64,000 nucleotides of DNA from Desulforhopalus vacuolatus (GCF_016918505.1 NZ_JAFFPZ010000006.1:104749-168748); one strand, 5' to 3'. Shown: positions 8,781 to 20,243, counted from the first letter of the stretch. Made by a program: numbers and translations. The notes: a model not told the origin generated them from the letters alone.

Positions 8781-9662
8781 TCAAAGTGAGGTCCTGGCCT
8801 CTTCAATGAGCTGCCCGCCAAATTCACTGGTGAAATCGTCAAGATGTTCCTGCCAGCTCTTAAAGACGTTTATTCCCGCTGTTTTGAGGACGCTGTTTTC
8901 GAGAATGGAGTTATGGGGGCGGTGTGCCGGAGTGGGGTACTCTTCGGTGGTACAGGGGCGTATGGTGTATGGTACGTCGAGACGGTTGAGAAAGTAACAC
9001 GCTCCCTCATACCAGGTGCCATGGCCTTCACTGGTGGCATGAATTATACCGGTGATGTCGGAAGTAAGCAGCAGGGCGAGCTGTTCGGCCAGCGGGCGGG
9101 ACCAGGTAAGTGAGCCATATTGGTCATTAACCACTTTCAGCTCCCGCTTTCCGTCGGCGAGGGCGAGACGCAGCATGGTTTTGAGGAAGTTTCCGCCGTG
9201 GGCGGAGTAGAGCCAGGCGGTGCGCAGGATGGCGGCGTTGCATCCCGAGGCGACAATCGCCTGCTCTCCGGCCAGTTTGCTGCGGCCGTATTCACTCAGC
9301 GGTGAAACCGGGTCACTTTCAAGATAGCTCTGTGGTACCTGCCGCTCGCCGTCAAAAACGTAGTCGGTGGAGATGTGCAGCAGCCGTGCGTCAATGCGTG
9401 CGGCGGCAGTGGCGAGGTTTTTGGGGCCCTTTGTGTTTCCGAGGCGGGCCGCTTCTTTCTCCGTTTCGCATCTATCGACAGCTGTATAGGCGGCGGCGTT
9501 GATAATCACCTGCGGCTGTTCTTTCTCCAGCAGAGAGTTTACCGAATTGGCGTTGGCGATATCGAGTTCTCTGTGGGTGCAGGGCAGTATTTCGTGTTCC
9601 GCCATGACACGCTGGCAGTCGCGGCCGAGCTGGCCGCCGGCTCCCGTGATAAGAATCTTCAT
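8781..9662 (-). CDS. rmlD: dTDP-4-dehydrorhamnose reductase
   Basis: Last step of dTDP-L-rhamnose synthesis, NAD(P)H-dependent. The 293-residue extended short-chain dehydrogenase has the N-terminal nucleotide-binding motif [11 protein letters not shown], the catalytic YGRSK tetrad region ([12 protein letters not shown]) and the STDYVFDG segment typical of RmlD. Its start overlaps the rmlA stop by four bases, so the two are co-translated. rmlB and rmlC are not in this window and must be elsewhere if the pathway is complete. Confidence 0.95.
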   Translation of the reverse strand: MKILITGAGGQLGRDCQRVMAEHEILPCTHRELDIANANSVNSLLEKEQPQVIINAAAYTAVDRCETEKEAARLGNTKGPKNLATAAARIDARLLHISTDYVFDGERQVPQSYLESDPVSPLSEYGRSKLAGEQAIVASGCNAAILRTAWLYSAHGGNFLKTMLRLALADGKRELKVVNDQYGSLTWSRPLAEQLALLLTSDITGIIHATSEGHGTWYEGACYFLNRLDVPYTIRPCTTEEYPTPAHRPHNSILENSVLKTAGINVFKSWQEHLDDFTSEFGGQLIEEARTSL

Positions 9663-10546
9663 TTTGCTTCCTCCAGCCGTTGTTGTGTAACAAAATCCAT
9701 CAGATACTGGCCATATTGATTTTTCAGCATGTCCTGTGCCAGCGCCTCTACGTCTGAGAGACTGATATAACCGAGTTCCCAGGCGATCTCTTCAAGACAG
9801 GCCACCTTCAGTCCCTGCCGCTCCTGTACTGCCTCAATATAACTTGAGGCCTGCTGCAGTGATTCATGAGTTCCGGTATCGAGCCAGCAGAAGCCGCGGC
9901 CGAGCGGCTGCACCTTGAGAGTGCCGCGACGCAGATATTCGTTGTTGACGTCGGTGATCTCCAGTTCGCCGCGTGCGGAAGGGGTGACGTTTTCGGCAAT
10001 CTTCACGACTTCATTGCCGTAGAAGTACAGACCTGGAACGGCATATTTTGATTTTGGCACAGCGGGTTTTTCCTCGATGCCGATTACTCGCCGGTCTTTA
10101 TCAAATTCGACAACGCCGTAACGCTTTGGGTCACGGACAAGGTAGCCGAAGATGAGCCCGCCGGTTTTCAGTGCTGCTGCTTCACGGAGAATTCGTGTGA
10201 ATCCCGGGCCAAAGAAGATATTGTCGCCAAGAATCAGGGCAACGGAGTCGTCGCCGATGAACTCCCGGCCGATGAGGAAAGCCTGTGCCAGACCCTCCGG
10301 CTTTGGCTGTTCCGCATACTCAATGGTGAGGCCAAGCTGGGAACCGTCGCCGAAAAGCTGCTCGAAGAGTGGCAGATCCTTTGGCGTGGAGATGATGAGA
10401 ATTTCGCGTATTCCTGCAAGCATGAGCACCGACAGCGGATAGTAGATCATCGGTTTGTCATATACCGGAATCATCTGTTTGGAGATAGCGCGGGTGAGGG
10501 GATAGAGACGGGTGCCGGAGCCTCCGGCGAGGATTATTCCTTTCAT
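9659..10546 (-). CDS. rmlA: glucose-1-phosphate thymidylyltransferase
   Basis: First step of dTDP-rhamnose synthesis: dTTP plus glucose-1-phosphate to dTDP-glucose. The 295-residue protein begins [18 protein letters not shown], the nucleotidyltransferase signature, and carries [11 protein letters not shown] and the [12 protein letters not shown] motif of RmlA. It is first in a two-gene minus-strand unit with rmlD and divergent from manB across about 100 bases, which must hold both promoters. It probably feeds the exopolysaccharide made by the locus at 21-28 kb. Confidence 0.96.
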   Translation of the reverse strand: MKGIILAGGSGTRLYPLTRAISKQMIPVYDKPMIYYPLSVLMLAGIREILIISTPKDLPLFEQLFGDGSQLGLTIEYAEQPKPEGLAQAFLIGREFIGDDSVALILGDNIFFGPGFTRILREAAALKTGGLIFGYLVRDPKRYGVVEFDKDRRVIGIEEKPAVPKSKYAVPGLYFYGNEVVKIAENVTPSARGELEITDVNNEYLRRGTLKVQPLGRGFCWLDTGTHESLQQASSYIEAVQERQGLKVACLEEIAWELGYISLSDVEALAQDMLKNQYGQYLMDFVTQQRLEEAK

Positions 10547-10650
10547 GGATGACCAAATTGAAGTTGTTGGTAAAAAGGGGTATATTTAACGAATTCTGCA
10601 CATTTATAAGGCGCCAATATATACGAAATTACAATGAAAAGGAATGGCAA

Positions 10651-12009
10651 ATGGCTGACAGACTTGCATGTTTTACCGCCTACGATATCCGCGGCAGAGT
10701 GCCGTCCGAACTGAATGCCGGGCTTGCCCGCCGAATCGGACGAGCCTTCGCCGGGGTCTATGGTGTGACAAAGGTGGTCGTCGGACGGGATATACGGCTC
10801 TCCAGCGGGGAACTGACGACGGCGCTGATGGAAGGGTTGACAGAGATGGGAGTTGATGTCCTTGACCTCGGCCTTTGCGGTACAGAGGAAATCTATCACG
10901 CTGCTTTCAGCCTCGAAAAAGATGGGATTGACGGCGGCGTAGTGGTTACTGCCAGTCATAACCCGAAGGACTACAACGGCATGAAATTTGTGGTGCGCGG
11001 GGCGAAACCGGTGACTGGCGAATCCGGCCTGCTGAAGATGAAAAGTCTGCTGGAGGAGGGACGCGAACCCCTTCCGCAGGGCCGCCGGGGAACAATTACC
11101 GCCTGTGACAACAAGTCTCACTACATCGAACATCTGCTCGGGTATGTGAATGTCGCGGAACTGAAGCCACTGACCCTTGTTGCGAATGCCGGTAACGGCT
11201 GCGCCGGAGCCATTGTTGATCGCCTTGAGCAGGTCCTTCCGGTCACCTTCGTTAAGATTAACCATCAGCCGGACGGTACCTTTCCGAAGGGTGTACCCAA
11301 CCCGCTGCTGCCGGAGAGGAGAGAAGAGACCGCCGAAGCGGTGCGCCAGTCCGGTGCTGATTTCGGGCTTGCCTGGGATGGCGATTTTGACCGTTGCTTT
11401 TTCTGGGACGAACGGGGCGAATTTATTGAGGGGTATTATATTGTCGGTCTGCTGGCACAGGAGATGCTGAAGGGTGCGCCGGGCAGCAGGATTCTCTATG
11501 ATGCACGCCTGACCTGGAACAGCGAAGAGATAATTACCGCCGCAGGCGGAGAGCCGATTATCACCCGTACCGGGCATGCCTTTATCAAGGAGCGGATGCG
11601 CAGGGAAGATGCGGTGTACGGCGGGGAGATGTCTGCTCACCATTATTTTCGGGATTTTGGCTACTGTGATTCCGGGATGATTCCCTGGCTGCTTATTGCC
11701 TCCCTGGTCAGCCGCACCGGCAGACGGCTCAGCGAACTGGTGGCGGAGCGGGTTGCCGCATTTCCTGTCTCCGGGGAGATAAACAGCACAGTGGCCGATG
11801 CCGATGCGGTGATCGCTGAGGTTGAGAAACGCTTTGCCGACGGCGAAAAGAGCGAAGTGGACGGTTTCTCTGCAGCCTTTCCCGACTGGCGCTTTAATAT
11901 CCGTAAATCCAATACCGAACCACTGCTGCGTCTTAACGTGGAGAGCCGGGGCGATCGGGCCCTGATGGAGCGGAAAACAGCAGAACTTCTGGCAATTATA
12001 CGGGGTTGA
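10651..12009 (+). CDS. manB: phosphomannomutase (ManB/CpsG type)
   Basis: Interconverts mannose-6-phosphate and mannose-1-phosphate. Start chosen at ATG 10651, because the product then begins MADRLACFTAYDIRG, as in enterobacterial CpsG/ManB; the frame is open upstream to 10549. The 452-residue protein has the active-site serine loop TASHNPKDYNGMK, the metal-binding DGDFDRCF and the sugar-binding GGEMSAHHYFRDF, then the C-terminal KSNTEPLLRLNVESR phosphate-binding loop. It works with manC downstream to make GDP-mannose. Confidence 0.95.
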   Translation: MADRLACFTAYDIRGRVPSELNAGLARRIGRAFAGVYGVTKVVVGRDIRLSSGELTTALMEGLTEMGVDVLDLGLCGTEEIYHAAFSLEKDGIDGGVVVTASHNPKDYNGMKFVVRGAKPVTGESGLLKMKSLLEEGREPLPQGRRGTITACDNKSHYIEHLLGYVNVAELKPLTLVANAGNGCAGAIVDRLEQVLPVTFVKINHQPDGTFPKGVPNPLLPERREETAEAVRQSGADFGLAWDGDFDRCFFWDERGEFIEGYYIVGLLAQEMLKGAPGSRILYDARLTWNSEEIITAAGGEPIITRTGHAFIKERMRREDAVYGGEMSAHHYFRDFGYCDSGMIPWLLIASLVSRTGRRLSELVAERVAAFPVSGEINSTVADADAVIAEVEKRFADGEKSEVDGFSAAFPDWRFNIRKSNTEPLLRLNVESRGDRALMERKTAELLAIIRG

Positions 12010-12202
12010 AAATTCGTAACTAAAAGGGGAGGGACGGGAAAGGCGAAAAACGGTACGGCAATTTTTACCGCGAAGAACGCTAAGGAACACGAAGAAAGAC
12101 AAAAGCTTGAGAACAAAGATTTTTTTTTAATTGAAACGGGAAAAGCGAAAGACAGTAAGACAAAGCCTTTCTCCCTTATTCAATATTTCCAAAGGGAAAA
12201 AA
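12010..12202. repeat. repeat modules C and A between manB and manC
   Basis: A purine stretch (AAAAGGGGAGGGACGGGAAA) follows the manB stop. Module A (TTTTTACCGCGAAGAACGC) is at 12060-12100 and a short pyrimidine end (CCTTTCTCCC) lies at 12165-12174 before manC. The spacer shows left-purine, right-pyrimidine symmetry in a small version. No promoter recognised. Confidence 0.65.
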
Positions 12203-13630
12203 ATGACACAAATCCAACCTGTAATTCTCGCGGGTGGCTCCGGCTCTCGTCTCTGGCCACTCTCCCGTAAACTTTACCCCAAGCAGCTGCTGTGCCTCAC
12301 CGGAGAGCTTTCCCTGTTGCAGAACACCCTGTTGCGGGCCTGCAATCTGCCCGATGTGTTACCGCCGATCGTCGTGGTGGGCGAGTCACACCGCCATGTC
12401 ACTCTTGCTCAGATAGATGAACTTGGGGCTGTGGTACAGGCGAAAGAGATGAGTGTCCTGCTGGAGCCGTCCGGGCGTAATACGGCTCCGGCCGTCGCCG
12501 GGGTGGCTCAATTCTGCAGGCAGCGCGGGGATGATGACGGGGTGGTACTGCTGGTGCTGCCAGCTGACCATGTCATCAGCAAACCGGAGGCTTTTTCCCG
12601 TGTTGTAGAGGAAGCAGTGGTTCTCACGGCGAAAGGGGCGGTGGTTACCTTCGGTATTCGTCCTGGAGCACCCGAGACCGGATATGGCTATATTGAACAG
12701 GGTGAGGACTCTGCAATTCTCTCCTTTAAGGAAAAGCCTGATGAAGAGACTGCCGCCCGCTATTTGCAGCAGGGAAATTTTCTCTGGAACAGCGGGATGT
12801 TCGCCTTTACCCTTGGCACCATCCTCACTGAGCTGGAGCATTATGCGCCGGAGATCCTTTCCGCAATGGGACAGGCTGTTGTGCGGGGCACCCGTGACGA
12901 TCGCTTTTTCCGCTTCGACGCGGAGAGCATGGCCGAATCACCGGAGGATTCCATCGACTATGCACTGATGGAGAAAACGCAGAATGCCGCAGTCGTGCCA
13001 GCGAGCATCGGCTGGAGCGATATCGGGTCGTGGAAGGCGCTCTGGGATGTGCAGAAGAAGGACGAGAACGGTAACGTCACCAGTGGTGACGTGATCCTGG
13101 AAGGAGTAAAAAACTGTATCATTGAATCCCACAAGCATCTTGTTGCCGCCGTTGGCCTTGAAGATACCCTCGTTATTGAGACCGATGATGCGGTGATGGT
13201 TGCCCCCATGTCCCACGCTCAGGACGTGAAAAAGGTGGTCAACATCCTGAAGAAAGCAAAACGCAGTGAATATAACGTCCATACTACGGTTTACCGTCCC
13301 TGGGGCAGCTACACCGTGCTGGAGATTCAGCCGCGCTTCCAGATCAAACGCATCACTGTTACCCCCGGGGCCAGTCTCTCCCTGCAAAAGCATCACCATC
13401 GCAATGAACACTGGGTTGTGGTGAGCGGTACTGCGCGGGTGACCAACGGTGAATCCGTGAAACTGGTGTATGAGAATGAGGCGGCCTATATTCCGGCGGG
13501 AAATGTCCATCGGCTGGAAAATCCAGGGGTGATTCCACTGGAGCTTATCGAGACCCAGCTTGGCAGCTATCTGGGAGAGGATGATATCGTCCGTTTTGAA
13601 GATGCCTATGGGCGGAAGGGTGAACAGTGA
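12203..13630 (+). CDS. manC: mannose-1-phosphate guanylyltransferase / mannose-6-phosphate isomerase
   Basis: Bifunctional enzyme that makes GDP-mannose and supplies mannose-6-phosphate. Start at ATG 12203, preceded by AAAGGG; the frame is open further upstream into the repeat spacer. The 475-residue product has the N-terminal pyrophosphorylase motif LAGGSGSRLWPLSR, the FKEKPD active-site segment and a C-terminal cupin phosphomannose isomerase domain (PWGSYTVLE, then LQKHHHRNEHWVVVSGTA). It lies 193 bases after manB and just before mtnA. Confidence 0.95.
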   Translation: MTQIQPVILAGGSGSRLWPLSRKLYPKQLLCLTGELSLLQNTLLRACNLPDVLPPIVVVGESHRHVTLAQIDELGAVVQAKEMSVLLEPSGRNTAPAVAGVAQFCRQRGDDDGVVLLVLPADHVISKPEAFSRVVEEAVVLTAKGAVVTFGIRPGAPETGYGYIEQGEDSAILSFKEKPDEETAARYLQQGNFLWNSGMFAFTLGTILTELEHYAPEILSAMGQAVVRGTRDDRFFRFDAESMAESPEDSIDYALMEKTQNAAVVPASIGWSDIGSWKALWDVQKKDENGNVTSGDVILEGVKNCIIESHKHLVAAVGLEDTLVIETDDAVMVAPMSHAQDVKKVVNILKKAKRSEYNVHTTVYRPWGSYTVLEIQPRFQIKRITVTPGASLSLQKHHHRNEHWVVVSGTARVTNGESVKLVYENEAAYIPAGNVHRLENPGVIPLELIETQLGSYLGEDDIVRFEDAYGRKGEQ

Positions 13631-13655
13631 GAAAAAGGGAGACAGGAGAAGGAAC

Positions 13656-14762
13656 ATGAAGGTAAATAAAAAAAACCGTCGCACCATCTGGATAGACCCG
13701 CAGGACCCGCACATCGTACGTGTCTTTGATCAACGGCTGCTTCCATGGAAGATCGTGGAAGAACCCCTCTGCCGCCCTGAAGATGCCATCCGCGCCATAA
13801 GGGAAATGTATGTTCGTGGGGCTGGCCTGATAGGGGCAACCGCCGGATATGGTATGTACCTTGCGACTCTGGCCGCTCCGGTAAACGACGATGCCGGATT
13901 CATGAACTATATGCAAGGTTATGCCGAAGAGCTCAATGCCGCCCGGCCCACGGCCCGAAACCTGAAATGGGCGATTGACCGGATGCTTGCGGCAATCCGC
14001 CCCGCTGTGGGAGCAAAAGAGAAACAGCAGGCGGCCCGCCAGGCAGCCGGAGAGATTGCAGATGAAGACGCGGATTTCTGCCGCCGTATCGGTCTTCATG
14101 GCAGAGAATTGATTCGCGCAATAAGCGAGAAAAAAAAGGGAGAGAGAGTTAACATTCTCACCCACTGTAACGCTGGCTGGCTTGCCTTCGTGGATTATGG
14201 CAGTGCTACCGCTCCAATTTATGCCGCCCGCGACGCTGGTATTGACCTGCATGTATATGTAGATGAAACCCGTCCGTGGAATCAGGGCGCACGGCTCACC
14301 GCCTGGGAGCTGCAGCAGGAGGAAATTCCCTGCACCCTGATCTGTGACAACACCGGCGGTCATCTCATGCAGCGCGGCATGGTCGATATGGTGATTGTCG
14401 GCTCCGACCGCACAACCCACACCGGTGATGTAGCCAACAAAATCGGCACATATCTCAAGGCACTCGCCGCCCGGGACAATAACATTCCGTTTTACGTCGC
14501 CCTGCCCTCCTCCACCATTGACTGGGAGATGGACAGCGGCAGTCAAATTCCCATCGAAAAGCGCTCTCCCGAAGAGGTTACCTCGGTGATGGGCGTAGAC
14601 AGCGCCAGCCGCATTCAGACCCTGCGCATTGCCGCTGAGGGAACAGAGGCTCTTAACTACTCCTTTGACGTAACGCCGGCAAGACTCGTCAGCGCACTTA
14701 TTACGGAACGGGGAGTAACTGCGGCAGACCAGGAGTCAATTCATGCTCTTTTTGGCAGATAA
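13656..14762 (+). CDS. mtnA: S-methyl-5-thioribose-1-phosphate isomerase family protein
   Basis: MtnA converts methylthioribose-1-phosphate to methylthioribulose-1-phosphate in methionine salvage or the related shunt. The 368-residue protein keeps the catalytic cysteine in LTHCNAG and the aspartate in GSDRTT, and the NKIGTYLKALAA and PSSTIDW segments. The early signature reads VRGAGLIGATAGYG, where most family members have RGAP, so substrate preference could differ; related sugar-phosphate isomerases of the eIF2B fold are an alternative. The purine module in front of it (13631-13652) doubles as its ribosome-binding site (AGGAGAAGG). The start at 13656 is preferred over upstream in-frame codons inside manC. 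Confidence 0.82.
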   Translation: MKVNKKNRRTIWIDPQDPHIVRVFDQRLLPWKIVEEPLCRPEDAIRAIREMYVRGAGLIGATAGYGMYLATLAAPVNDDAGFMNYMQGYAEELNAARPTARNLKWAIDRMLAAIRPAVGAKEKQQAARQAAGEIADEDADFCRRIGLHGRELIRAISEKKKGERVNILTHCNAGWLAFVDYGSATAPIYAARDAGIDLHVYVDETRPWNQGARLTAWELQQEEIPCTLICDNTGGHLMQRGMVDMVIVGSDRTTHTGDVANKIGTYLKALAARDNNIPFYVALPSSTIDWEMDSGSQIPIEKRSPEEVTSVMGVDSASRIQTLRIAAEGTEALNYSFDVTPARLVSALITERGVTAADQESIHALFGR

Positions 14763-15880
<1,118 letters not shown>

Positions 15881-15882
15881 TT

Positions 15883-18468
15883 ATGCTCAATCGATTTAAA
15901 GAAGAACGAGAACGACTGCACCGGGAGTGGAATGCAGGACAGATAACCAGCTGCGCTGACTTTACCCATGCGTACAGTGATGTCATGGATGAATTTATCC
16001 TCTCTCTCTGTATCAGTGGCTGGGACGGAGAGACGTCGGAGGATGTGGCGGTGGTCGCCCTCGGCGGCTACGGACGGCGGGAGATGTTTCCCTGCTCCGA
16101 TGTGGATCTGATGGTGCTTTACTCCCCGGCGGCAAAGAAGAAAATTACTGACGTGACCGATGCACTCTTTTATCCGCTGTGGGACAGCGGGGTGGAGCTC
16201 GGGCACGGTGTGCGCACGGTGAAGGAGTCAATTGCGCATGCGAAAGAGGAGTATTTTTTCCAGGTTGCCCTGCTTGATGCCCGTCTGCTCTGTGGGTCAC
16301 AGAATTTGTTTGACAAATTGCAGGAGGCCTTTCGGTCCAAATTTACTGCAGGGAACCGGGAGGGGTTTGTCCGCCAGATGAAGGCATTTCGCGACTCCCG
16401 ACTCGCCCGCTACGGCAGTGATGCCTGGCTCCTTGAGCCGCATATCAAAGATGGCCGCGGTGGCATGCGGGATTTTCAGGCCATGTTGTGGACCGGCCAG
16501 GTCGTTTTCGGCCTGCGCGGGCTTGAGGAGTTCGAAAATGGAGGCCTGCTGCTTTCCAGTGAACGAAAGGAACTGGCCGATGCTGAGTCCTTCCTCTGCC
16601 GACTGCGCTGTCATGCCCACTATCTCAGCCACCGTAAGATTGATCTTCTCTATTTTGAGCAGCAATCTGAACTTGCGGAACTGTCAGGTTATACCGACAG
16701 CGAAGGCGGGCGTGCCGTCGAACTCTTCATGGCTGATGTCTATGGTGCGCTGGAGACTATTCATCGCGCAGCCAATCTTTTTTTCGAGCATGTCGATGAT
16801 GTCCTGGGACTTATTGACCGCAGTGGCAGAGCCGCTGACAAGGTTCTGGAGAAGGGTGTTGAGATCAAGGGAGGCCGCATCCAGCTCACTGCGTCGCCGG
16901 AAGAGGTGAAGAAGAAACCGCAGCTGCTGATCCGTGTCTACCTCGCCATGGCCCGTACCGGTCTTCCCATGCACCACCGCACCCGTCAGCAGGTAATGCG
17001 GATGCTTCCCCTTTTCGGTGATAAGGAGCGCAATTCACCAAGACTGGCCAAAGCCTTTTTCGCCTGCATGATGGAGGCAAAAGATGTTCTCAGCGTACTG
17101 ATTACCATGCTGGAGACGGGAATGCTCGACAGGGTAATTCCCGAGTTCAAGCGCATTCATCGCCTTGCCCAGTATGATCTCTATCATATCTATACCGTGG
17201 ACCGGCACTCTCTGCAGACGGTAAGCGAGGTACATGCCGGACTTACCGGCATGCAGGCACTGAAGCTTACTAAAAAGATCGCCGAGCCGAAAGTGCTCTA
17301 TCTCGCTGCACTTCTCCATGACATTGGTAAAGGCAGTGGTCGGGACCACTCCATCGAGGGAGCAGATGTTGCCCGCAGTATCGGTAAACGGCTCAACTTC
17401 ACGAATAAAGAGGTTGATGATCTCGATTTCCTGATCCGCTATCATCTCTTTATGCCGGAAAGCGCCATGCGGCGCGACCTTGATGATCCTGAATTTATTG
17501 AGCGCTGTGCAAAACTGATTGGCACCCCCGACCGCCTGGCCATGCTCTATTGTCTCTCTATTGCCGATTCCCGGGCGACCGGTCCCTCTGCATGGAGTGA
17601 ATGGAAGGCAACGCTGCTCGAGGAAATGTATCTGCGGGCAGGCAGTGCGCTCAGCGGTGGAGTGGTCCCTGTGGGATCCGATCGTGATGAGGAGGGCGTG
17701 GAATGGCTGCGTGGTCAGCTGATCGAGGCCCTGGGGGACGAATCGGTGCGCATGCCCGTGGCGTCACTCAGTGGTGATTACATCAGCACCTTCTCCACCG
17801 GAGTTGTCGTTTCTCACCTGCGTGCTCACCGGGACAACTATCAGCGAATTCGCCAGCGTTCTTTTATCTCTGCGATGCCTGAGGAGAAGGGGTGGAAGGT
17901 TTTGATCATGACCGCAGATGCTCACGGCGTACTGGCCAAAATCTGCGGGTTGCTCACTCTTCATGGACTGACGGTGAGTCGTGCCCGAATTTTTACCTGG
18001 GAGGATGGTACGGTAGTCGATGTCCTCGATGTCATGCCGCCGGAAGGTTTGATGCTGGATGAAGTGGACTGGGATGCGTTTGGCGAGCAGCTTAATCAGG
18101 TTTTTTCTCATCGTTTTCCCCTTGCTGAAAAGCTTTACACCATGCTTGAGGATGTCCGCAGGAAAACACTCAGCAAACTGGTCGGAGAGGTGCGCAGCAG
18201 AGTGATGATCGACAATACCTCTTCAGACAGATATTCCGTTATTGAGGTGCATGCGCCGGAGCTGCCCGGTCAGCTGTATCGTCTCACTCAGCGTCTGGCT
18301 GATTTAGGTCTGCACATCCACCGTGCCTATATTGCCACGGAGGTGGAGTTGCTGATTGATGTCTTTTATGTTCTTGATGCATCCGGTGGCAAAGTGACGG
18401 ATACAGCGCTGAAGGAAAAAATTGAGACTATGGTGCTGGGAGATATGGGCGACAGAGAGGATGATTAA
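15883..18468 (+). CDS. glnD: bifunctional uridylyltransferase/uridylyl-removing enzyme
   Basis: Glutamine sensor that uridylylates P-II when glutamine is low and removes UMP when it is high. The 861-residue protein has all expected domains in order: nucleotidyltransferase (LGGYGRREMFPCSDVDLMV, near residues 62-80), the helical GlnD PII-uridylyltransferase domain, an HD hydrolase domain (LLHDIGKGSGRDHSIEGAD, near 478-496) and two C-terminal ACT domains (starting near residues 665 and 785). It is coupled to glnB at a two-base spacing. No glnE adenylyltransferase is nearby. Confidence 0.95.
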   Translation: MLNRFKEERERLHREWNAGQITSCADFTHAYSDVMDEFILSLCISGWDGETSEDVAVVALGGYGRREMFPCSDVDLMVLYSPAAKKKITDVTDALFYPLWDSGVELGHGVRTVKESIAHAKEEYFFQVALLDARLLCGSQNLFDKLQEAFRSKFTAGNREGFVRQMKAFRDSRLARYGSDAWLLEPHIKDGRGGMRDFQAMLWTGQVVFGLRGLEEFENGGLLLSSERKELADAESFLCRLRCHAHYLSHRKIDLLYFEQQSELAELSGYTDSEGGRAVELFMADVYGALETIHRAANLFFEHVDDVLGLIDRSGRAADKVLEKGVEIKGGRIQLTASPEEVKKKPQLLIRVYLAMARTGLPMHHRTRQQVMRMLPLFGDKERNSPRLAKAFFACMMEAKDVLSVLITMLETGMLDRVIPEFKRIHRLAQYDLYHIYTVDRHSLQTVSEVHAGLTGMQALKLTKKIAEPKVLYLAALLHDIGKGSGRDHSIEGADVARSIGKRLNFTNKEVDDLDFLIRYHLFMPESAMRRDLDDPEFIERCAKLIGTPDRLAMLYCLSIADSRATGPSAWSEWKATLLEEMYLRAGSALSGGVVPVGSDRDEEGVEWLRGQLIEALGDESVRMPVASLSGDYISTFSTGVVVSHLRAHRDNYQRIRQRSFISAMPEEKGWKVLIMTADAHGVLAKICGLLTLHGLTVSRARIFTWEDGTVVDVLDVMPPEGLMLDEVDWDAFGEQLNQVFSHRFPLAEKLYTMLEDVRRKTLSKLVGEVRSRVMIDNTSSDRYSVIEVHAPELPGQLYRLTQRLADLGLHIHRAYIATEVELLIDVFYVLDASGGKVTDTALKEKIETMVLGDMGDREDD

Positions 18469-18500
18469 AGTCGCGGGGTTATTCTGGGTTTTTTTTCGAG

Positions 18501-18529
18501 TTGTGGAAATAACAAATATGTTCTATAAT
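18501..18529 (+). promoter_or_regulatory. likely sigma70 promoter of glnA
   Basis: TTGTGG at 18501-18506, a 17-base spacer and a perfect TATAAT at 18524-18529 lie within an AT-rich region. This gives a leader of about 160 bases before glnA. I see no sigma54 (TGGCAC/TTGC) site in the same spacer. Confidence 0.5.
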
Positions 18530-18698
18530 TTAAAATTATATTGCAGTTTATACTCTAAATGTTATGTTTCTTTCAATACTGATGGAAGTAGAGGAGTTCC
18601 CGGAATTGCGACGTACTTTTTGAAGACTGTTTGACAGTGAATGACAGCGAAATTATAGGGAGAGTTCTCCCGGAGACAACTAAAAAAGGAGTATGGAT

Positions 18699-20027
18699 AT
18701 GACCAGAGAAGAGATTATGAAAATTATTGAGGCAGAAAATATTGGTTTTTTCCGCCTCCAGTTCGTCGATATCTTCGGTTTTATGAAAAACGTGGCTATC
18801 CCCAAGAGCCAGATCGAGAAAGCGTTGGACGGGATGATGATGTTCGACGGTTCTTCTATTGATGGTTTTGCCCGGATTAATGAATCTGACATGTATCTCA
18901 AGCCGGACTATGATACCTTTACTGTTCTGCCCTGGCGGAACAAGCACGGTGTAGCTGCAGCCCGGGTGATTTGTGATGTTTATAAATCCGATCACACTCC
19001 CTTCGAAGGTTGCCCGCGGGTAAACCTCAAGCGGGTTCTGGCCGAAGCGAAAGAGCTTGGCTACACAATGAACGTCGGGACCGAAGCAGAGTTTTTCCTC
19101 TTTGAAAAAGATGAAGATGGTACCCCTACAACCATCACCAACGACGTTGCCAACTACTTCTCTGTCGATCCGGAAGATACCGGGAATGATTGCCGCCGCG
19201 AGATTATTGAAACCCTTGAGAAGATGGGTTTTGAAATTGAGGCTTCTCACCATGAGGTTGCCGAGGGGCAGCATGAGATCAACTTCAAATATGCGGATGC
19301 ACTTGCTGCTGCCGATAACACGGTTACTTTCAAGTGGGTTGTAAAGACTGTTGCTGCCCGCTATGGCTTCTACGCTACCTTCATGCCGAAACCGATCTTC
19401 GGTATCAACGGATCCGGCATGCACACCAATCAGTCGCTCTTTAACCTCGACGGGACCAACGCTTTCTTTGACGAGTCTGACGAACTGCAGCTCTCTGAGG
19501 TCGCCTACTCTTACATTGCCGGTTGCCTGAAGAATGCGGCTGCCTTCACCGCAGTAGCCAATCCGCTCGTCAACTCTTATAAGCGTCTTGTCCCCGGCTA
19601 TGAAGCACCGGTTTATTGTGCATGGTCGGCATCCAACCGTTCCGCTCTCATCCGTATTCCTGCTTCCCGCGGGCTCTCTACTCGGACAGAGATTCGTTCC
19701 CCAGACCCGGCATGCAACCCTTATCTTGCATTCGCCATGATGCTGAACAGTGGTCTTGAGGGCGTGAAAAGCAAACTCAAGCCTGCTCCCGAGACGAAAA
19801 AAGACATCTTCAAGATGACCCTCGCCGAGATGGAAGAAGAAGGAATTAAGATTCTTCCCTCCAACCTTTACGAGGCGGTGCAGCAGCTCAAAGCCAATCC
19901 TCTCTCGAAGACCACCCTCGGACCCCATATCTATGAAAAATATATCACTGCAAAAGAGAAAGAGTGGGATAGTTACCGTATCGCTGTCACTGATTGGGAA
20001 CTTGATAACTATCTCAACATTTATTGA
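18699..20027 (+). CDS. glnA: glutamine synthetase, type I
   Basis: ATP-dependent synthesis of glutamine from glutamate and ammonia. The 442-residue protein has the N-terminal beta-grasp (FFRLQFVDIFGFMKNV), the latch DGSSIDGFARI, metal-binding GTEAEFFLF and AEGQHEINFKYADAL, and the substrate loop NPLVNSYKRLVPGYEAPVY. Its shortness, and the C-terminus without the NLYDLPP adenylylation site, point to the GSI-alpha group that is not controlled by GlnE. AAGGAG is seven bases before ATG 18699, so I prefer this start to the in-frame ATG at 18693, which would be only one base away from it. Confidence 0.95.
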   Translation: MTREEIMKIIEAENIGFFRLQFVDIFGFMKNVAIPKSQIEKALDGMMMFDGSSIDGFARINESDMYLKPDYDTFTVLPWRNKHGVAAARVICDVYKSDHTPFEGCPRVNLKRVLAEAKELGYTMNVGTEAEFFLFEKDEDGTPTTITNDVANYFSVDPEDTGNDCRREIIETLEKMGFEIEASHHEVAEGQHEINFKYADALAAADNTVTFKWVVKTVAARYGFYATFMPKPIFGINGSGMHTNQSLFNLDGTNAFFDESDELQLSEVAYSYIAGCLKNAAAFTAVANPLVNSYKRLVPGYEAPVYCAWSASNRSALIRIPASRGLSTRTEIRSPDPACNPYLAFAMMLNSGLEGVKSKLKPAPETKKDIFKMTLAEMEEEGIKILPSNLYEAVQQLKANPLSKTTLGPHIYEKYITAKEKEWDSYRIAVTDWELDNYLNIY

Positions 20028-20063
20028 TTTTTAGAACGGTTGCAGACTTTTTGTTTGATCTTT

Positions 20064-20104
20064 GCCGAATCGACTCCCTGGAGGAGTCGGTTCGGCATTT
20101 TTAT
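20064..20104 (+). terminator. intrinsic terminator of glnA
   Basis: GCCGAATCGACTCC (20064-20077) pairs with GGAGTCGGTTCGGC (20083-20096), with one G-T wobble and a five-base loop, followed by ATTTTTATT. It is one of only a few clear intrinsic terminators in the window. Confidence 0.9.
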
Positions 20105-20175
20105 TCTGCAGGGAATATGGTATTGCTGAGGTGGAGATTTTCGTAATTCCTCAAAAAGTTATGAACAAAGATAAA

Positions 20176-20216
20176 GAGGGAGAAGGGAGACTCCCTTCTC
20201 CTGTCTCCCTTTTTTC
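20176..20216 (+). repeat. minimal purine-pyrimidine module hairpin
   Basis: A purine tract (GAGAAGGGAG, 20180-20189) is joined through one A to its complement (CTCCCTTCTC, 20191-20200), then CTGTCTCCC and a T-run. It looks like the left and right edge modules of the larger spacers collapsed into one hairpin. It may also act as a terminator or leader structure for the gene that follows. Confidence 0.6.
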
Positions 20217-20243
20217 CTGTTGGTTTTTGAGAAGTTACATATT

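Noticed and set aside
10543..12102. 519-codon open frame on the minus strand
   Set aside because: It lies opposite manB, which has all family motifs. The frame has no recognisable protein features and is produced by the codon pattern of manB.
18573..19928. 451-codon open frame on the minus strand
   Set aside because: Opposite glnA, which is certain. No family features.
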